From NCBI GenBank assembly GCA_949128115.1, contig OX421966.1, positions 63,671,416 to 63,735,415 on the forward strand: a DNA stretch of 64,000 bases, read 5' to 3'. A program made the position numbers and the translations under genes. Source of the stretch: Anaspis maculata (Eukaryota; Arthropoda; Insecta; Coleoptera; Scraptiidae). This document shows, piece by piece, positions 1-11,429 of the stretch. The notes under the pieces were generated by a model. The model was given only the letters and a program-made list of their open reading frames with translations, was not told the DNA's origin and searched no databases. Position 1 is the first letter of the stretch, and each line of letters opens with the position of its first letter.

Positions 1-2453
1 GCTTTTGCGCTTGGTTCCGCGTGTAGTCATATAAAATTAAGTCACAGAACAGTTCCAGCTATCCATCCATTTATAAATTGCCGATCATATTGATTGGTAA
101 CAATTAGAAAACGCTGTTGAACTTCACACTTGAATTGGCTCATTTCTTCGGGAGCTGTCATCCCTAGAATGACAATATCAAAAAACAGACTTTATGAATA
201 GCTTCTGCACATACAAATTAGTGAATAATGATACACAGCAGATCAACTCACCGTTTCTTAGAATTAAAAATCATTAAAAACTGTGTTTTTTTTTGACATT
301 CTGAAGAATTTTTTTTCAACACGAAGAACAATGCGTACATGGCGACAACTGTTGTGTCTCTTGCCAAGGTTTGGTGTAGAGTCAAATGATTACTTTTTGA
401 AATGTGTGAAGATATTTACCGGTGGTTTGTGAGAGTTCCTGAGACTTCAAATTTTTAAGGGGGTCCTTAGGCCCCCCTAAGCAAAATATGGCGAGGCGTC
501 ATGTTTACATTTGGAAAGAAGACCATGAGGACCACTCATACCAAATTTCATGTCTCTATCACAACTCAAACAGATTGTATTAAACTTGGTTACTAACCCT
601 CGGATTATACTTATATAACACTGTTAACTGGAAGTTAAAGCGACTTCCGTGTCTTTTTTTTACGGGAAATACGAGTTAGAGGTTCAAACGACGGTCTGGT
701 CATGCCCTGCAGTATATATCAACAGCTCTAAGCCAACAATGTAGCTCTAGTGTGACAAAAACAAGAATACCATTTTCGGACTAGTTGCAGCAAACATGAT
801 ATACTTTGACAGCGCCGCAAGAAGAATGCTCAACTGGGATTTTCGGGGATTTTGAGTATGTGGTAGAGAATAAAATTCTGAATCGATATCTGCTATAAAA
901 TTTCATGAATTAATTTTTTCAAGGTTTGGGGTCTTTTTTGACTATCTTTACTGCACTACACCTCGAATGCAAGGTCCGTACAGTATTCAGCAGTTAGTGT
1001 CCGGACCACCTATCTTTTTTCCAAATAGGTCGTTTCAGTCTTTAAACTCATATAACTCTGGAACCATCACTGGGAAAAAGATGGCGGAACATGCTATTTT
1101 TTTTGTATTCAATTCTTCATATATTCCCTGGATGGTTTTGCTCTACTTGGAAAATTAGGCAAATGGCATGGTATGGAAGAAAATGATTTTTGGGGATTTT
1201 TCGGGAAATCAAGTATCGATTTCAGAGGTCGAGGAAAAGTACCAATTTAAAGTTGGCGACTTCTAGACAAAAGTGTGATACCAAATGTTGAATTGGCTTC
1301 CCAAAAATGTAAAACACATTGAAATCCGCACATCCGCTGTTCACGTTACAGCCACTGAAATGACACTATGCAAATTGTTACGTAAAATTCGGCAACAAAC
1401 TTTGAGTAATTTTCATTGCGTTTTAGCAGACGCTGTATCTCAGAGACTATTGACCACAGAGTAATAAATGTAGTACTGATCTCTTGAAAATTCAACGGGC
1501 TACATTTGCTTTGCTGGTTTTTGTGTTCTAAAAATGATAGTTTACCGATTAGTTTAAAAGTTATTCAGGAAAATTCGGAAATTTCCAAGGATGGCGCTCT
1601 TTTATTGGCCCTAAAAAAAAGCCAAGCCTTGGAATTTTCTGGAATTTCAGTATTTTATTCCACGTTAAGTTCCTCATCGATCCATCAAATTTTGTCAACT
1701 CCCGAATTTATTTCCGGTTAAAACCTATTTTGACTGGACTAATATGGCCGCGTCCAAAATTTGAAGCGCATCTTAAAGAACTCACTCTTCGAATATCCCG
1801 TATTTTTTGTCAAAAAAACACACTTCTTTCATCTTATGAACTAAGTCGATGACTCTTTGAGAAAAAGCAACGTTATCAAATTTGAAAAACCTTGTCAAAA
1901 ACGATTTCGGTTTGTTTTAGAGAGAATCAGCATAATTTTCCGTTGTTTCCCAATAATTGTTTTTTTATATAAAATTTAAAATATATTTTATTCTCTGTAA
2001 GTATCGCAGGATTCGCAAGTGTTATATGTGTGCATGGATTTGAACGCTATCATATCATGAGCGTAGCGTAGCGTAGGTGTGAATCGACCTTAAAAAACTT
2101 TCCGGTTTTGTTAGAAGAATTTTTGGAAAGATATTGCTGAGGAAGTACAAAATTTAGTAAGTATCTACCTAATCTGAGCATAGGTATGCAGTTAATTATT
2201 TTCTAAAACGTCAACCATTAGCCAATAGAATGATCAGAATTCCCAACACTGTCATATCCTAATTTTCACAAATGCCAAAAGTGCTAATTTGTGACGCGAA
2301 TGTGTGAACTGAAACGTAAATCAAATAAAAATGCAGCAAGTAAATAAATTTGTACCTATCAATTATTATTATCTGATATTATGGGTGGGTAAAGGTAGAT
2401 ACAAACAATAAAATTAGACTCTTTTAAATTTAATCCTTCAAAATTGACTCTTT
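1..2453. other. No recognisable gene
   Basis: AT-rich, with scattered short frames under 75 codons lacking motifs or codon bias. No long inverted repeat, tandem array or retroelement motif was seen on either strand. Confidence 0.5.
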
Positions 2454-3924
2454 TAGTGCAAGCGGTACACACCTAAAAACACATCGATACTGCATTTTGG
2501 AGTGCAGTAACGAGATTTTGTATGGGCATACTTTATACCAAGACAAGCGATTTGACCCGCAGCACTCGATATTTTGCCCCTTAGGGGGCCAATGGGGGCC
2601 CTCCAAATTTTCAAGATGCAAGAACTTTCACATGACGATCATTGAGTATCGTCATGTATGTCATAAATGAAGCTTACGGGTCTATTGAAAATGTTTTCAT
2701 CGATTGTCGTCGTCTCCGATTCATTCTTCACACTTGAAAAAAAAATTCTTTGGCAGAGGTCAAAAAAACTGTTTTTATTTTTTCTTCTATGCAAGGAGAC
2801 GATAAATTCATATGTTCTGTTGCGTTCCCAACTAAATCGCATTCCCTAAACCTAATTATGAAGAAATTTGTCTTGTAATGGTATTTTTCAAAGAAGTGGT
2901 GACCTCTTCAGTGCCTCTTTTCCAAGAGCATTTCTTTCTATGTCCCCACTGGATATCACTCGTAATTTTTGCATGAATGGAGACCTCGAACTCTTTTCTT
3001 GGTAGTTGCGAAGCAACATGACTCTAAAACGCCCAAGGGAGCCCAAAAATTTTTTTTTTCTGCTGGGCCGTCCAACTTACGATATTTTCATTTTATAGTA
3101 GGAGAGACGCGGACCAGTATTCAATCCAGGCTGCAGGCGCAGGCGATTTGGTTTCAACAGAAAATATTCTTCCATGTCGTGTTTTATTGCAGTACAACAA
3201 AGCGCAGAGTCGTTAGGTGTAAGTAGGTATATTTTCCGGTAGAACTTATTCACCTAGACTAGATCTTATTTATTTGCGCGTCTCCCCTACTACAAAATCA
3301 ACATGCCAAAAATTTGACGGCCCAGCAGAAAAAAAAAGTTTTAGGGCTCTCTTGTGTGTTTTGAAGCCATGTTGCATGGAAATTACTAAGAAAAGAGTTC
3401 AAGCTTCTCAAATCTGCAAAAATTGACAGTCTTATCCATTAGGAACATTGAAAAAAATGCTGTTGAAAAAAGTGTACTGAAGAGGTCACCTCTTCTTGGG
3501 AAAATTATATTGCGAAAAAAATGTTTCCATATTTGGGCTTACGGAACGTGATTTAGTTGGGAATGCAACAAAACATATGAATTCATCGTTTCCTTGCACA
3601 GCAGAAAAAATAAAAACAGTTTTTTTGACCTCTGCGAAAGATTTTTTTTTTCAAATGTGAAGAATGAATCGGACACGACGACATTTGATGAAAACATTTT
3701 CAATAGACCCGTAAGCTTCACTTATGACATACATGACGATACTCAATGATCATTTTGTGAAAGTTCTTGCACCTTGAAAATTTGGAGGGCCCCCATTGGC
3801 CCCCTAAGGGACAAAATATCGAGTGCTGCGGGTCAAATCGCTTATCTCGGTCTAAAGTACGCCCATGCAAAATCTCGTTACTGCACTCCAAAATGCGGTA
3901 TGCTTTTGCGTACCGCTCCCACTA
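2454..3924. mobile_element. Long inverted-repeat element (TAGTGnnAGCGGTAC ends)
   Basis: Arms of roughly 650 bp (2454-3105 and 3285-3924) are near-perfect reverse complements around a spacer of about 180 bp. Ends are TAGTGCAAGCGGTAC and GTACCGCTCCCACTA, consistent with TA flanks. The paired short frames on opposite strands (both start MHLENLEGPHWPPKGQ) merely reflect the symmetry. Related pieces lie at 51940-52120 (the GATTTGACCCGCAGCACTC block) and 55622-55700 (AGTGCAAGCGGTACATATCT). No transposase is encoded, so it is non-autonomous or a foldback-type element. Confidence 0.8.
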
Positions 3925-5908
3925 TTTGAGACGATTAACGTGTTGTTTCTAATTTGAGAGCATCCGTGCTAAAGATTCCGTTTATCTTCTTTCTGCAATT
4001 CTAATAAAGTGGAAATCACGAGACGAACCATAACCATAGCTAATGTTTCGTGAGTTGCAGGATGAATTTGTATATTTTATATATGAAATAAAATGCGAAT
4101 GATTATCAGAGTATGACTTCTGGACTTGTTTGTAATTCAGTTTGAGGCAAAATGAGAATTTTTGTTTTGCGATGATACCTACCTAAACGTAAGTTATCAG
4201 ACGATCAAGTCCAACCTTAAAAAACAAGCGATGACTTTGAGTCAATAGTTAAAGCAAACAGTACCTTGACCTGACCAAACATGGTTCAAATAACAACAAA
4301 TTTTCCTGTCACGGACATATTTGAATTTTTTCAAAATCAAATAATCATTACGCAAAGAAAACGAAGACTCGGAAAATGTGTATCTGGGTAGGTAGGTGTA
4401 GGTAGAAAAGTGAGAGAAAAAGTCTAATGCAAGGCACTACTCACCAAAATTCTCAAAAATTTATGGCGCATTTTCGAAAAAATTCACATCCGTGTGAGGC
4501 GTTCCTCACGTTCTTCACCGACGCACCCACAAAATGCACTTTAACACTTTTCCAACAGCACCAAATCAAAGCACGTCCGTGCTAAAACAGTCTTGGCACC
4601 GGTGTGATGAAACTTGAACAAACAAAATAAATTTCTCCTTTTCGCGCTTCCATCCACAGAGTGACGGCCTTGTCCACCAGGCATCAACCCTGAAAAAAAT
4701 TGCTTGGCGCTAATAATCATCAAGACTGCGTTCTTATCAAACTGCAAAATCGTACCTTTAATCTATGATGGATGGATCAGAAATAAGCAGAGGAAACGCA
4801 AGTAGCACGCTTTGCGCACAAGTTCGATGGACTTCTGTTGGCCGCTTCTTCGCATATAGGCACTAGGTACCTACTTAAGTAATACATTATTATTATTATA
4901 TCCGAGGAACTAAAACCGTGAACGGCATAAATGATCAATTTACATAATAGGTTTTAATAACTGTAACATCAATATACGAATCGCTACCTATATGGTTTTG
5001 TTCTGAGCTTCAATGCAACACATTTTTTGGCTACAGCGTGTTTATTTTTGGAAAAAGGAAACATTCCTTGAACTTGTGATTGATTAGTGCCTAATTTCAG
5101 CAGGGAGTTTTTCACACGTTAATTCAGATGCGATTTTGTAATCTATTCTCAGTAGGTACACAGAAAGATTTATGGTTCGTAACTTCATGTGTAGGTAAAG
5201 CCGTATACCCTATACTCGGTTAGCTACTTGAAAGAAGCTAGTGTTAACAAAGTGCTAATGGCGCCCATATAGATTTTTACATGCTCTGCGAAAACGAAAG
5301 TGACCGGAAAGTAACGTCTAGATTTTAATGTAGGTAATCAGACCGCAAGTTCTTTTGGTTTTCCGGAAGTGATATCGATCGAAGTCAATTTTCCAGACGT
5401 GAAGTATTTTCATAATCAACTAATGATAATTTGTGGGTAGTTAATTGCCTCGGTAGGTACTTACCTGTACTGTAATCAAAAATTTAATTCATTACCTCGC
5501 TGGTTACCTGTCGTTAGAAATAATTGATAAGTAATTATAATTTGACAGACACATGAAGCAATCAAGAGAACATTTTGTCGACATTTTAAAATGTGAAGAA
5601 AAATGAACTGCGAAAACCTGGACTCCAGTTATCTACCTCAATGGGTACTGGGTAGGCAAATCAGAGACCACATAACGCGTATGCCTAGTAGATCGCTCCA
5701 GTCGAGACAGAGCTCGACTACAGCAATGCGAAGCGAAGTCAGAATTTGGATGGGTCGGCCCTCACTCGTGGGCAAGCCATTTCAAGTGTTACGCCTGCAA
5801 CCGCAGTGCAGTAATCAGCAATGTATAGGTAGAGGATAACCGCCAACGTAACGTGGTCGAGGATGTATCAGTTATTAGTCAAGAACGGACCATCGCTTGG
5901 AATAATAA
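3925..5908. other. No recognisable gene
   Basis: Intergenic-looking DNA. Frames at 4541-4747 (minus) and 5603-5839 (plus) lack recognisable motifs. TAGGTAGGTAC-type short runs are frequent, which may be lineage-typical background. Confidence 0.5.
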
Positions 5909-6201
5909 TACAGGGTGATATCGGAATATTTCGTAACTAAAAAAAAAATTTTTGGACTGTTGGTGGTACAATCACAAGAAAGTTATATTAACCACGAAAT
6001 GTGTGATGGATTTCCATTTGCATTTAATGCAGGGTTAGACGAAAACCACAAAAATCATATTTCTTCAAAAATGCCTCAAACCATTCGGTTAGTTCTCCAA
6101 CCAATGTAGAGCAGATGATCCGACGGTTTCATATCAAGGAACTTTTCTGGGGGTATTTTTTCAAAAAAATTGGATCATTTTACTCCATGACTCACCCTGT
6201 A
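5909..6201. mobile_element. Small MITE-like element, TACAGGGTGA...TCACCCTGTA
   Basis: Ends are exact 10-bp inverted repeats, TACAGGGTGA at 5909 and TCACCCTGTA ending at 6201; the interior is only weakly symmetrical. It is the simplest representative of the TACAGGGTG-ended group found throughout the window. No coding capacity is seen. Confidence 0.6.
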
Positions 6202-6649
6202 TAGTTAACGAAAACCTCAACGAAAACTCAATACACTTTTTTTACATCTTTTAAGTGTATACATTTTGGGAGAAATTTTGACCAGGTACATACTTATTTT
6301 GAAATCACGAAACTGAAAGAATCACCTTTTGATCTTTCATAATGTTACGAGCGGCGATTCTGGTAAACACGCGATCTTTCTAGAGTCTTCCATTAGGTTG
6401 CAGTGTACAAGGGCGGAGCGTTCTGGTACATTCCAGAGCGTGCGTGTACGTGAAACTAAATGGGGAGATTTCAACGCTCGATCAAGACACATTTGTCCAT
6501 TTGGCGGCGGCGTCGGCTCTGGAGCACGGCAGAATTATACGCGAAATGTGTAGGATTTTTCGGGAGTCATCACGAAATCGTATGCCGGATCACTGTGGAA
6601 ACTGCTGGAGAACGCATGGAACATTCGAGATAAATTAGTCGGACCTCTC
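6202..6649. other. Unassigned stretch with heat-shock-element-like motifs
   Basis: TTTCTAGAGTCTTCC (about 6377) and TTCTGGTACATTCCAGAG (6421-6438) resemble arrays of nGAAn units bound by heat-shock factor. No gene follows that would make this a promoter: the next 1.7 kb is a palindromic element, and the TATATAAGG at 8390-8398 leads into no recognised coding region. The call is descriptive. Confidence 0.2.
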
Positions 6650-8390
6650 AAAGTGCTCGCCAATTGAAATGGTCCACCCAAAAAATCTGGTCACATTCAA
6701 AATGACTTAACTCTTGAATGAATGAACTATTTTCAATCGTTTTATGTTTTCTGATTAGCTCACGGATTGGATTACAACATGTCATGGGCCGTTTTTGGTA
6801 CAGGTGTTTCGTATTAATTATACAGGGCGCTCAATCAGGTACTGCAAAAATGGAAAAGTTTGAACTGGTCCAATTCCACAAAAAATGGTTTTTGGTTTTT
6901 TTCAAAAGTTTTAGGAAAGATGTTGTTCCTATACCTTGAGGTAGTTTACAAAATTTGGAGTCTATCTCCTCCAATTACACAGTGATCTCTAAAATGCAAC
7001 CTTCTGGTCTGGCATTTTTATCTATTTCAATTGTTGGTCGATTTTGGAAAATAAGGACTTTTGTTGAAGCTTAAGACTCAGATAAGAAGACTCGAGGATC
7101 GGAACTGACTGGAGACAAAAATTTTGAAAAAGCGAAGGAATCAAAAGTGACCTGAATATGAAGCACCCTAGAAATCAGGTTCCGGAAGAGAACTAAACAA
7201 AAATCAACTTGCCTTCAAACAGACTTTTATTTCCGAACATTTAAAGGTATTTTCCGATTTTAAGTGATGGAAATTGTCGATGCGGGACACATTTTACAAA
7301 TTCACTTTTCAGAAGATAATACCGGACCTTCCTCGACTGAAAATGCACGTAGCCTAGGTTACCTTTGTATTGTCGAATGTTTCCTTCACATTTGAAGAGA
7401 CAGGCACCAGTTCTGATCTTCGTAACCCAGGTTTTACCTACGTCAGTATTATTCGTTGGAAGCATCCATTTCTGATTTGGATTCATTGCCACAATTTTTG
7501 CCCCTACAAATGGGAAACACCTTAAAATGTTCGGAAAGAATGATTTGTTCGAAAACAAGTCGTTTTTTGTTTAATACCTTCCCTAAACCGGATCTCTAGC
7601 AAGTTTGTCATTTGAGTCACTTTTGATTTAATCCCTTCTCCAGAGTTTTTATCTAAAGTCAATTCTGATCCTTGATCCTCCTAAACTGAGCCTTTAGCTT
7701 CAACAAAAGCCCTCATTTTCCAAAATCGGCCAACAACGAATAAAGCTATTTATCTACAAGCGTTAAATAATACCCGTCACTTTTAGCACGTCGTCATGGC
7801 CGACGTGAAAAAATGATGATTCTGCGCATTCCTGTCATATTTTCAATAAATTCTGACATTCACCAAACATTTCAAAGACCATTGTAGATAAAATCCTGTA
7901 CGATACACGGGTTAAAAGTGTCTTATTTTGTTCGCGGGGTTGCTCTACTCGCTAATGCTCGTTTCGCAAGCGTCCCCGCTCACAAAATAATACCTGTCAC
8001 TTTTAACACTCGTATCGTAAATAGCTATACTGCAAAACTAAAAGGTTACATTTTTGAGATCACCCTGTAATTAAAGCAGATAAGCAAAAATTTTGAAGAA
8101 CGATTCGAGTTATGGTTACAACAACTCCCCTGAAACACTTGGAGAAAACGAAAAACTATTTTTTTGTGAAATGGGACCTGTTCAAACTTTTCCATTTTTG
8201 CGGTACCTGATTGAGGGCCCTGTATAATCAATACGAAACACTTGTACCAAGAATAGTCCATGACATGTTGTAGTCCAATACGTGAGCTAGTCAGAAAACA
8301 TAAAACGATTTAGTTCATTCATTCAAAAGTTATGACACTTTGAATGTGACTGTATTTTTTGGGTGGACCATTTCAATTGGCGAGCACTTT
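6650..8390. mobile_element. 1.74-kb long inverted-repeat element (AAAGTGCTCGCC ends)
   Basis: The left arm (6650 to about 7270) and right arm (about 7490-8390) are reverse complements, ending AAAGTGCTCGCCAATTGAAA and its complement, with GGTCCACCC just inside. The right arm is longer because it holds a separate 290-bp insertion at 7744-8031. The central 220 bp is unpaired; a 105-codon minus-strand frame at 7241-7558 spans it but has no motif. No transposase is seen. Confidence 0.8.
7744..8031. mobile_element. Nested MITE with AGCTATTTA ends and a compact hairpin
   Basis: Present in the right arm of the 6650-8390 palindrome and absent from the left arm, so it is a later insertion. Ends AGCTATTTA...TAAATAGCT continue inward into GCGTTAAA and TTTAACAC blocks. 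Its right half (7897-8027) folds on itself: ACGATAC, GTTAAAAGTG and a stretch ending TATTTTGT pair with complementary sequence around a CTCGCTAATGCTCG core. Confidence 0.65.
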
Positions 8391-8725
8391 ATATAAGGCA
8401 TCAATCGTCGGCTCACGAGCAGTTATGAATTGGAAGTGAACGAGTGCGACACAAGCGCAGTAGTACCTGCGATATTTCCAAGCGTAAATAATTGTTGGTG
8501 TATATTTATTGTAGTAGGTACGCAGTAATTAATAGTGTGTGTTTTAAAACGATTGTCTCAATTATAATCGGACCCGTACGCGAAATACGCTACAATAACT
8601 TCAAAAATAAAGATATAAAAAAATTGATTTTTTTGGACCTCATCGAGGACCTCATGAAAGATTTCATATTATGCCATGGTATGAAATGGAGACATAGTTT
8701 AGTAGCTTTTTTGGTCGTTTCTTAG

Positions 8726-8920
8726 GCCATCGATCGAGTCTGGATTGACGATCTGAAGTGAGGTCTAAAGTATAAGCTAATAAAACTAAATCTGCCCAAA
8801 TATCTCCAAGCCATCTTGTTCTCGTTCTTGGACAATCGGACTTACTCAGTTAAAGTGCAAAATGAACTATCGATATCGATACAAATAGCAGCAACTGTCG
8901 CCAAAGGCATCAGTACTTAG
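8726..8920 (+). mobile_element. LINE reverse transcriptase relic, 5' part (Jockey/CR1 group)
   Basis: Translation gives AIDRVWIDDLK, then after a gap LIKLNLPKYLQAILFSFLDN with RTYSVKVQNE, matching the RT palm and thumb pattern (F)DRVWHxGLLxKLxxxxxP...FLxNRxF of Jockey/CR1-like LINEs. Stops and frameshifts make it a pseudogene. It is cut at the CATCAGTACTTAG site by the Penelope-like element and resumes at 10505. Confidence 0.75.
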
Positions 8921-9025
8921 TATAAATAAGTAAAAATCCATTGTTCTTGAAGTGGTGTTGTATAATGTAGAAGGTATATATTGAAATAATCTTGAAACTA
9001 CACCACAATTTTCCTATTTTTCTTT

Positions 9026-9057
9026 TACCAACCGGTTTCGCCTTTCGGCATCGTCAG
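9026..9057 (-). ncRNA. Second hammerhead-ribozyme-like core in the PLE
   Basis: The reverse complement reads CTGACGA, GCC-GAAA-GGC, GAAA, then ACCGGTTGGTA, identical to the core at 10404-10436 but on the opposite strand, as the left arm of the head-to-head element requires. The same caveat about helix I applies. Confidence 0.5.
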
Positions 9058-9303
9058 GGCTCTGTAATTAGTTGTATGAAATAAATTGGTATAAAATTTG
9101 ATAAAAGCTTACTGTATAATATGTAAAATATTTTCTTTTTTGGAGAAATTAGTAAAATTTTTTGACATTCGTCAAAAATTAATTCAATTGACATAAGTAA
9201 TAATTAATTTAATTGACATGAAAAACAGTTGGTTCAAGATAACATGATAACAGTTTATTATAAATTAAATTTTGAGAATAGAAGATTTGAAAAAGGTTGA
9301 TTA

Positions 9304-9570
9304 TTATTGATTAAGGTAGATGTACTCAGCATCTAGTAAAATTTTAATTGTTTTGGCTCCTTCTAAATCTACAGTTTGCTCATTTAGGTATTGGTAATTT
9401 CGAAATTGTTTTAATTTTAAAATTTCTAGTGATTCAAAAAGTATTCTTTGGTTATATTTTGTTGTTTGGTGTAAAAATTTAACATCTGTATTTGGATCAA
9501 ATTTATGTTTCGCTAAAATGATATGATTTGCAAAATGTGATTTACTACCAATGAGACCAATTGAAAACAA
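9304..9570 (-). pseudogene. Second, shorter copy of the PLE endonuclease C-terminus
   Basis: Eighty-eight codons almost identical to the end of the plus-strand frame (IGLIGSKSHFANHIILAKHK onward), differing at a few residues (QFRNY for HYRNY, QTVDLE for QTEDLE). The GIY-YIG catalytic part is missing, so it cannot be functional alone. It is the left arm of the head-to-head Penelope-like structure. Confidence 0.75.
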
Positions 9571-9738
9571 AAAGACCTTTCAAAACACACAAGTAACCAA
9601 ATTAAAATAAAACCAAATAAAATATACAAATGCTTAACATTTCTTGGATCAACCTCTTACAAAATAGCTAATATATTTCAAAAAAGCAACCCACATATTT
9701 CAATTTCTTTCAAAACCAATTCAAATTTAAAACAAATT

Positions 9739-10152
9739 TTGAGTAGACCAAAAGATTTTTTACCAATTGAAGATAGATCTGGTGTTTATGAATTGAATTG
9801 TCAGACATGCCATGCAAAGTATATAGGTCATACAGGTAGAAAATTTTCCACACGAATAGGAGAACATAACAGAGATATAATCAAATCTAAATCAATTGGT
9901 CTCATTGGTAGTAAATCACATTTTGCAAATCATATCATTTTAGCGAAACATAAATTTGATCCAAATACAGATGTTAAATTTTTACACCAAACAACAAAAT
10001 ATAACCAAAGAATACTTTTTGAATCACTAGAAATTTTAAAATTAAAACATTATCGAAATTACCAATACCTAAATGAGCAAACTGAAGATTTAGAAGGAGC
10101 CAAAACAATTAAAATTTTACTAGATGCTGAGTACATCTACCTTAATCAATAA
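9739..10152 (+). CDS. Penelope-like GIY-YIG endonuclease domain (C-terminus of the PLE polyprotein)
   Basis: The frame contains SGVYELNCQTCHAKYIGHTG, then RKFSTRIGEHNR: the GIY...YIG pair, a Cx2C zinc-binding pair between them, and the downstream Arg and Glu-His typical of the PLE endonuclease that nicks target DNA. The frame is open upstream without ATG to about 9570 (..KIYKCLTFLGSTSYKIANIF..), reading like the end of the RT thumb, so this is a 5'-truncated polyprotein rather than a complete gene. An RT palm is absent. The last 84 codons are duplicated on the minus strand at 9304-9570. Confidence 0.8.
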   Translation: MSRPKDFLPIEDRSGVYELNCQTCHAKYIGHTGRKFSTRIGEHNRDIIKSKSIGLIGSKSHFANHIILAKHKFDPNTDVKFLHQTTKYNQRILFESLEILKLKHYRNYQYLNEQTEDLEGAKTIKILLDAEYIYLNQ

Positions 10153-10403
10153 TAATCAACCTTTTTCAAATCTTCTATTCTCAAAATTTAATTTATAATA
10201 AACTGTTATCATGTTATCTTGAACCAACTGTTTTTCATGTCAATTAAATTAATTATTACTTATGTCAATTGAATTAATTTTTGACGAATGTCAAAAAATT
10301 TTACTAATTTCTCCAAAAAAAAAAAATATTTTACATATTATACCTACAGTAAGCTTTTATCAAATTTTATACCAATTTATTTCATACAACTAATTACAGA
10401 GCC

Positions 10404-10436
10404 CTGACGATGCCGAAAGGCGAAACCGGTTGGTAA
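10404..10436 (+). ncRNA. Hammerhead-ribozyme-like core in the PLE
   Basis: CTGACGA (the conserved CUGANGA) is followed by a GCC-GAAA-GGC stem-loop II, then GAAA, then a short stem III ACC-GGTT-GGT and TA at the expected cleavage position. Penelope-like elements are known to carry minimal hammerhead motifs with a very short helix III. I could not pair a convincing helix I from the flanks, so activity is uncertain. Confidence 0.5.
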
Positions 10437-10504
10437 AAGAAAAATAGGAAAATTGTGGTGTAGTTTCAAGATTATTTCAATATATACCTTCCATCAGTAC
10501 TTAG

Positions 10505-11420
10505 GTATACATGGCAGACTTGGCCCAGGTTTATTTAATATTTTCGTCCACGACATACTCAGCCAAGACCACATCGCTATGTTCGCTGATGACACCGCAG
10601 TTATTTCTTACAACCTCGGCTTGAACACGGCGATGGAGAGGCTTCAGGAGTTAAGGCCAGCGTGAACGAGGTGACCAATTGGTGCAATAAGAAATGGAGA
10701 ATCGAACTGAATCTTACCAAGTGCGAGGCAAAAATTTTCACCCTAAGAATTCGCGACCCACCTCACCTCTCTACGTAAGTATGCGGAAATGTTGTTCGAT
10801 GGAATCAGGAAGCAGTCAAATACCTTGGCGTTCACCTGGATACCAAGCTGGACTTGGGGCTACCACATCAACAAAAAAAAGTCAATAGAGGATACGCAAG
10901 ACTTCAAAAACTCCACCCGCTCTTGAATAAAAAGTCCTTCCTTCGTGTTGACTGCGGTCTGCTGATCTACAAATCCGTCATACGACCACTACTACTACTG
11001 ACAGATGGCTGTTGCATTTGGAGCAATGCATACAAAACCAACATAAAACCAACATACGAAAACTCTGACCGTCAGTTCCACAAAAAAGATGATCAGCGAT
11101 CAAGGCTGATTGCAGATTAACTGAATTTTTTTCTGCTGAATGCTAGGTGGTTACTTGAAAAAATGCCTGAAATCTGTACTAGACCCATCATCTTTCCATT
11201 ATTGAGGGATAAACCAGCATTTCTATTGATCAGTCAGCTGCAAATTGGAAAACAAAAATCGCAAATCAACTAATCTCGTATTATCTGTTTTGTGGAACCG
11301 ACGGTGAATACTTCAGAACAAGATTCTACGAATAATCCATGACCCGCCATGGTACATCAGGAATCATCACATCCATCACGAACTGGGTATCAGAGATAGC
11401 CGATTGTGATAAGCGAGATG
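10505..11420 (+). mobile_element. LINE reverse transcriptase relic, 3' part (Jockey/CR1 group)
   Basis: It continues the RT interrupted at 8920: PGLFNIFVHDILSQDHIAMF with ADDTAVIS (the FADDT catalytic box), then YLGVHLDTKLDLG..., KKVNRGYARLQKLHPLLNKK, LLIYKSVIRPLL and CCIWSNA, and finally LQNKILRIIHDPPWYIRN near 11300-11380. Several frameshifts and stops, plus an unrelated stretch near 11110-11300, show an old inactive copy. No RNase H or poly-A tail is seen. Confidence 0.8.
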
Positions 11421-11429
11421 TCTAGAGAT

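Larger units (their letters stand above)
8921..10491. mobile_element. Penelope-like element, head-to-head truncated copies
   Basis: Flanked by a 13-bp direct repeat CATCAGTACTTAG (8908-8920 and 10492-10504) that interrupts a LINE. A plus-strand copy (about 9570-10491) and a minus-strand 3' part (8970-9568) are near-identical inverted repeats of about 600 bp. The plus copy encodes the end of the RT region and a GIY-YIG endonuclease. Both copies carry a CTGACGA...GAAAC hammerhead-like core. Inverted or tandem partial copies are a known habit of Penelope-like elements. Confidence 0.85.

Noticed and set aside
2430..3952. Pairs of similar small proteins on opposite strands
   Set aside because: They are mirror translations of palindrome arms, with no conservation beyond DNA symmetry.
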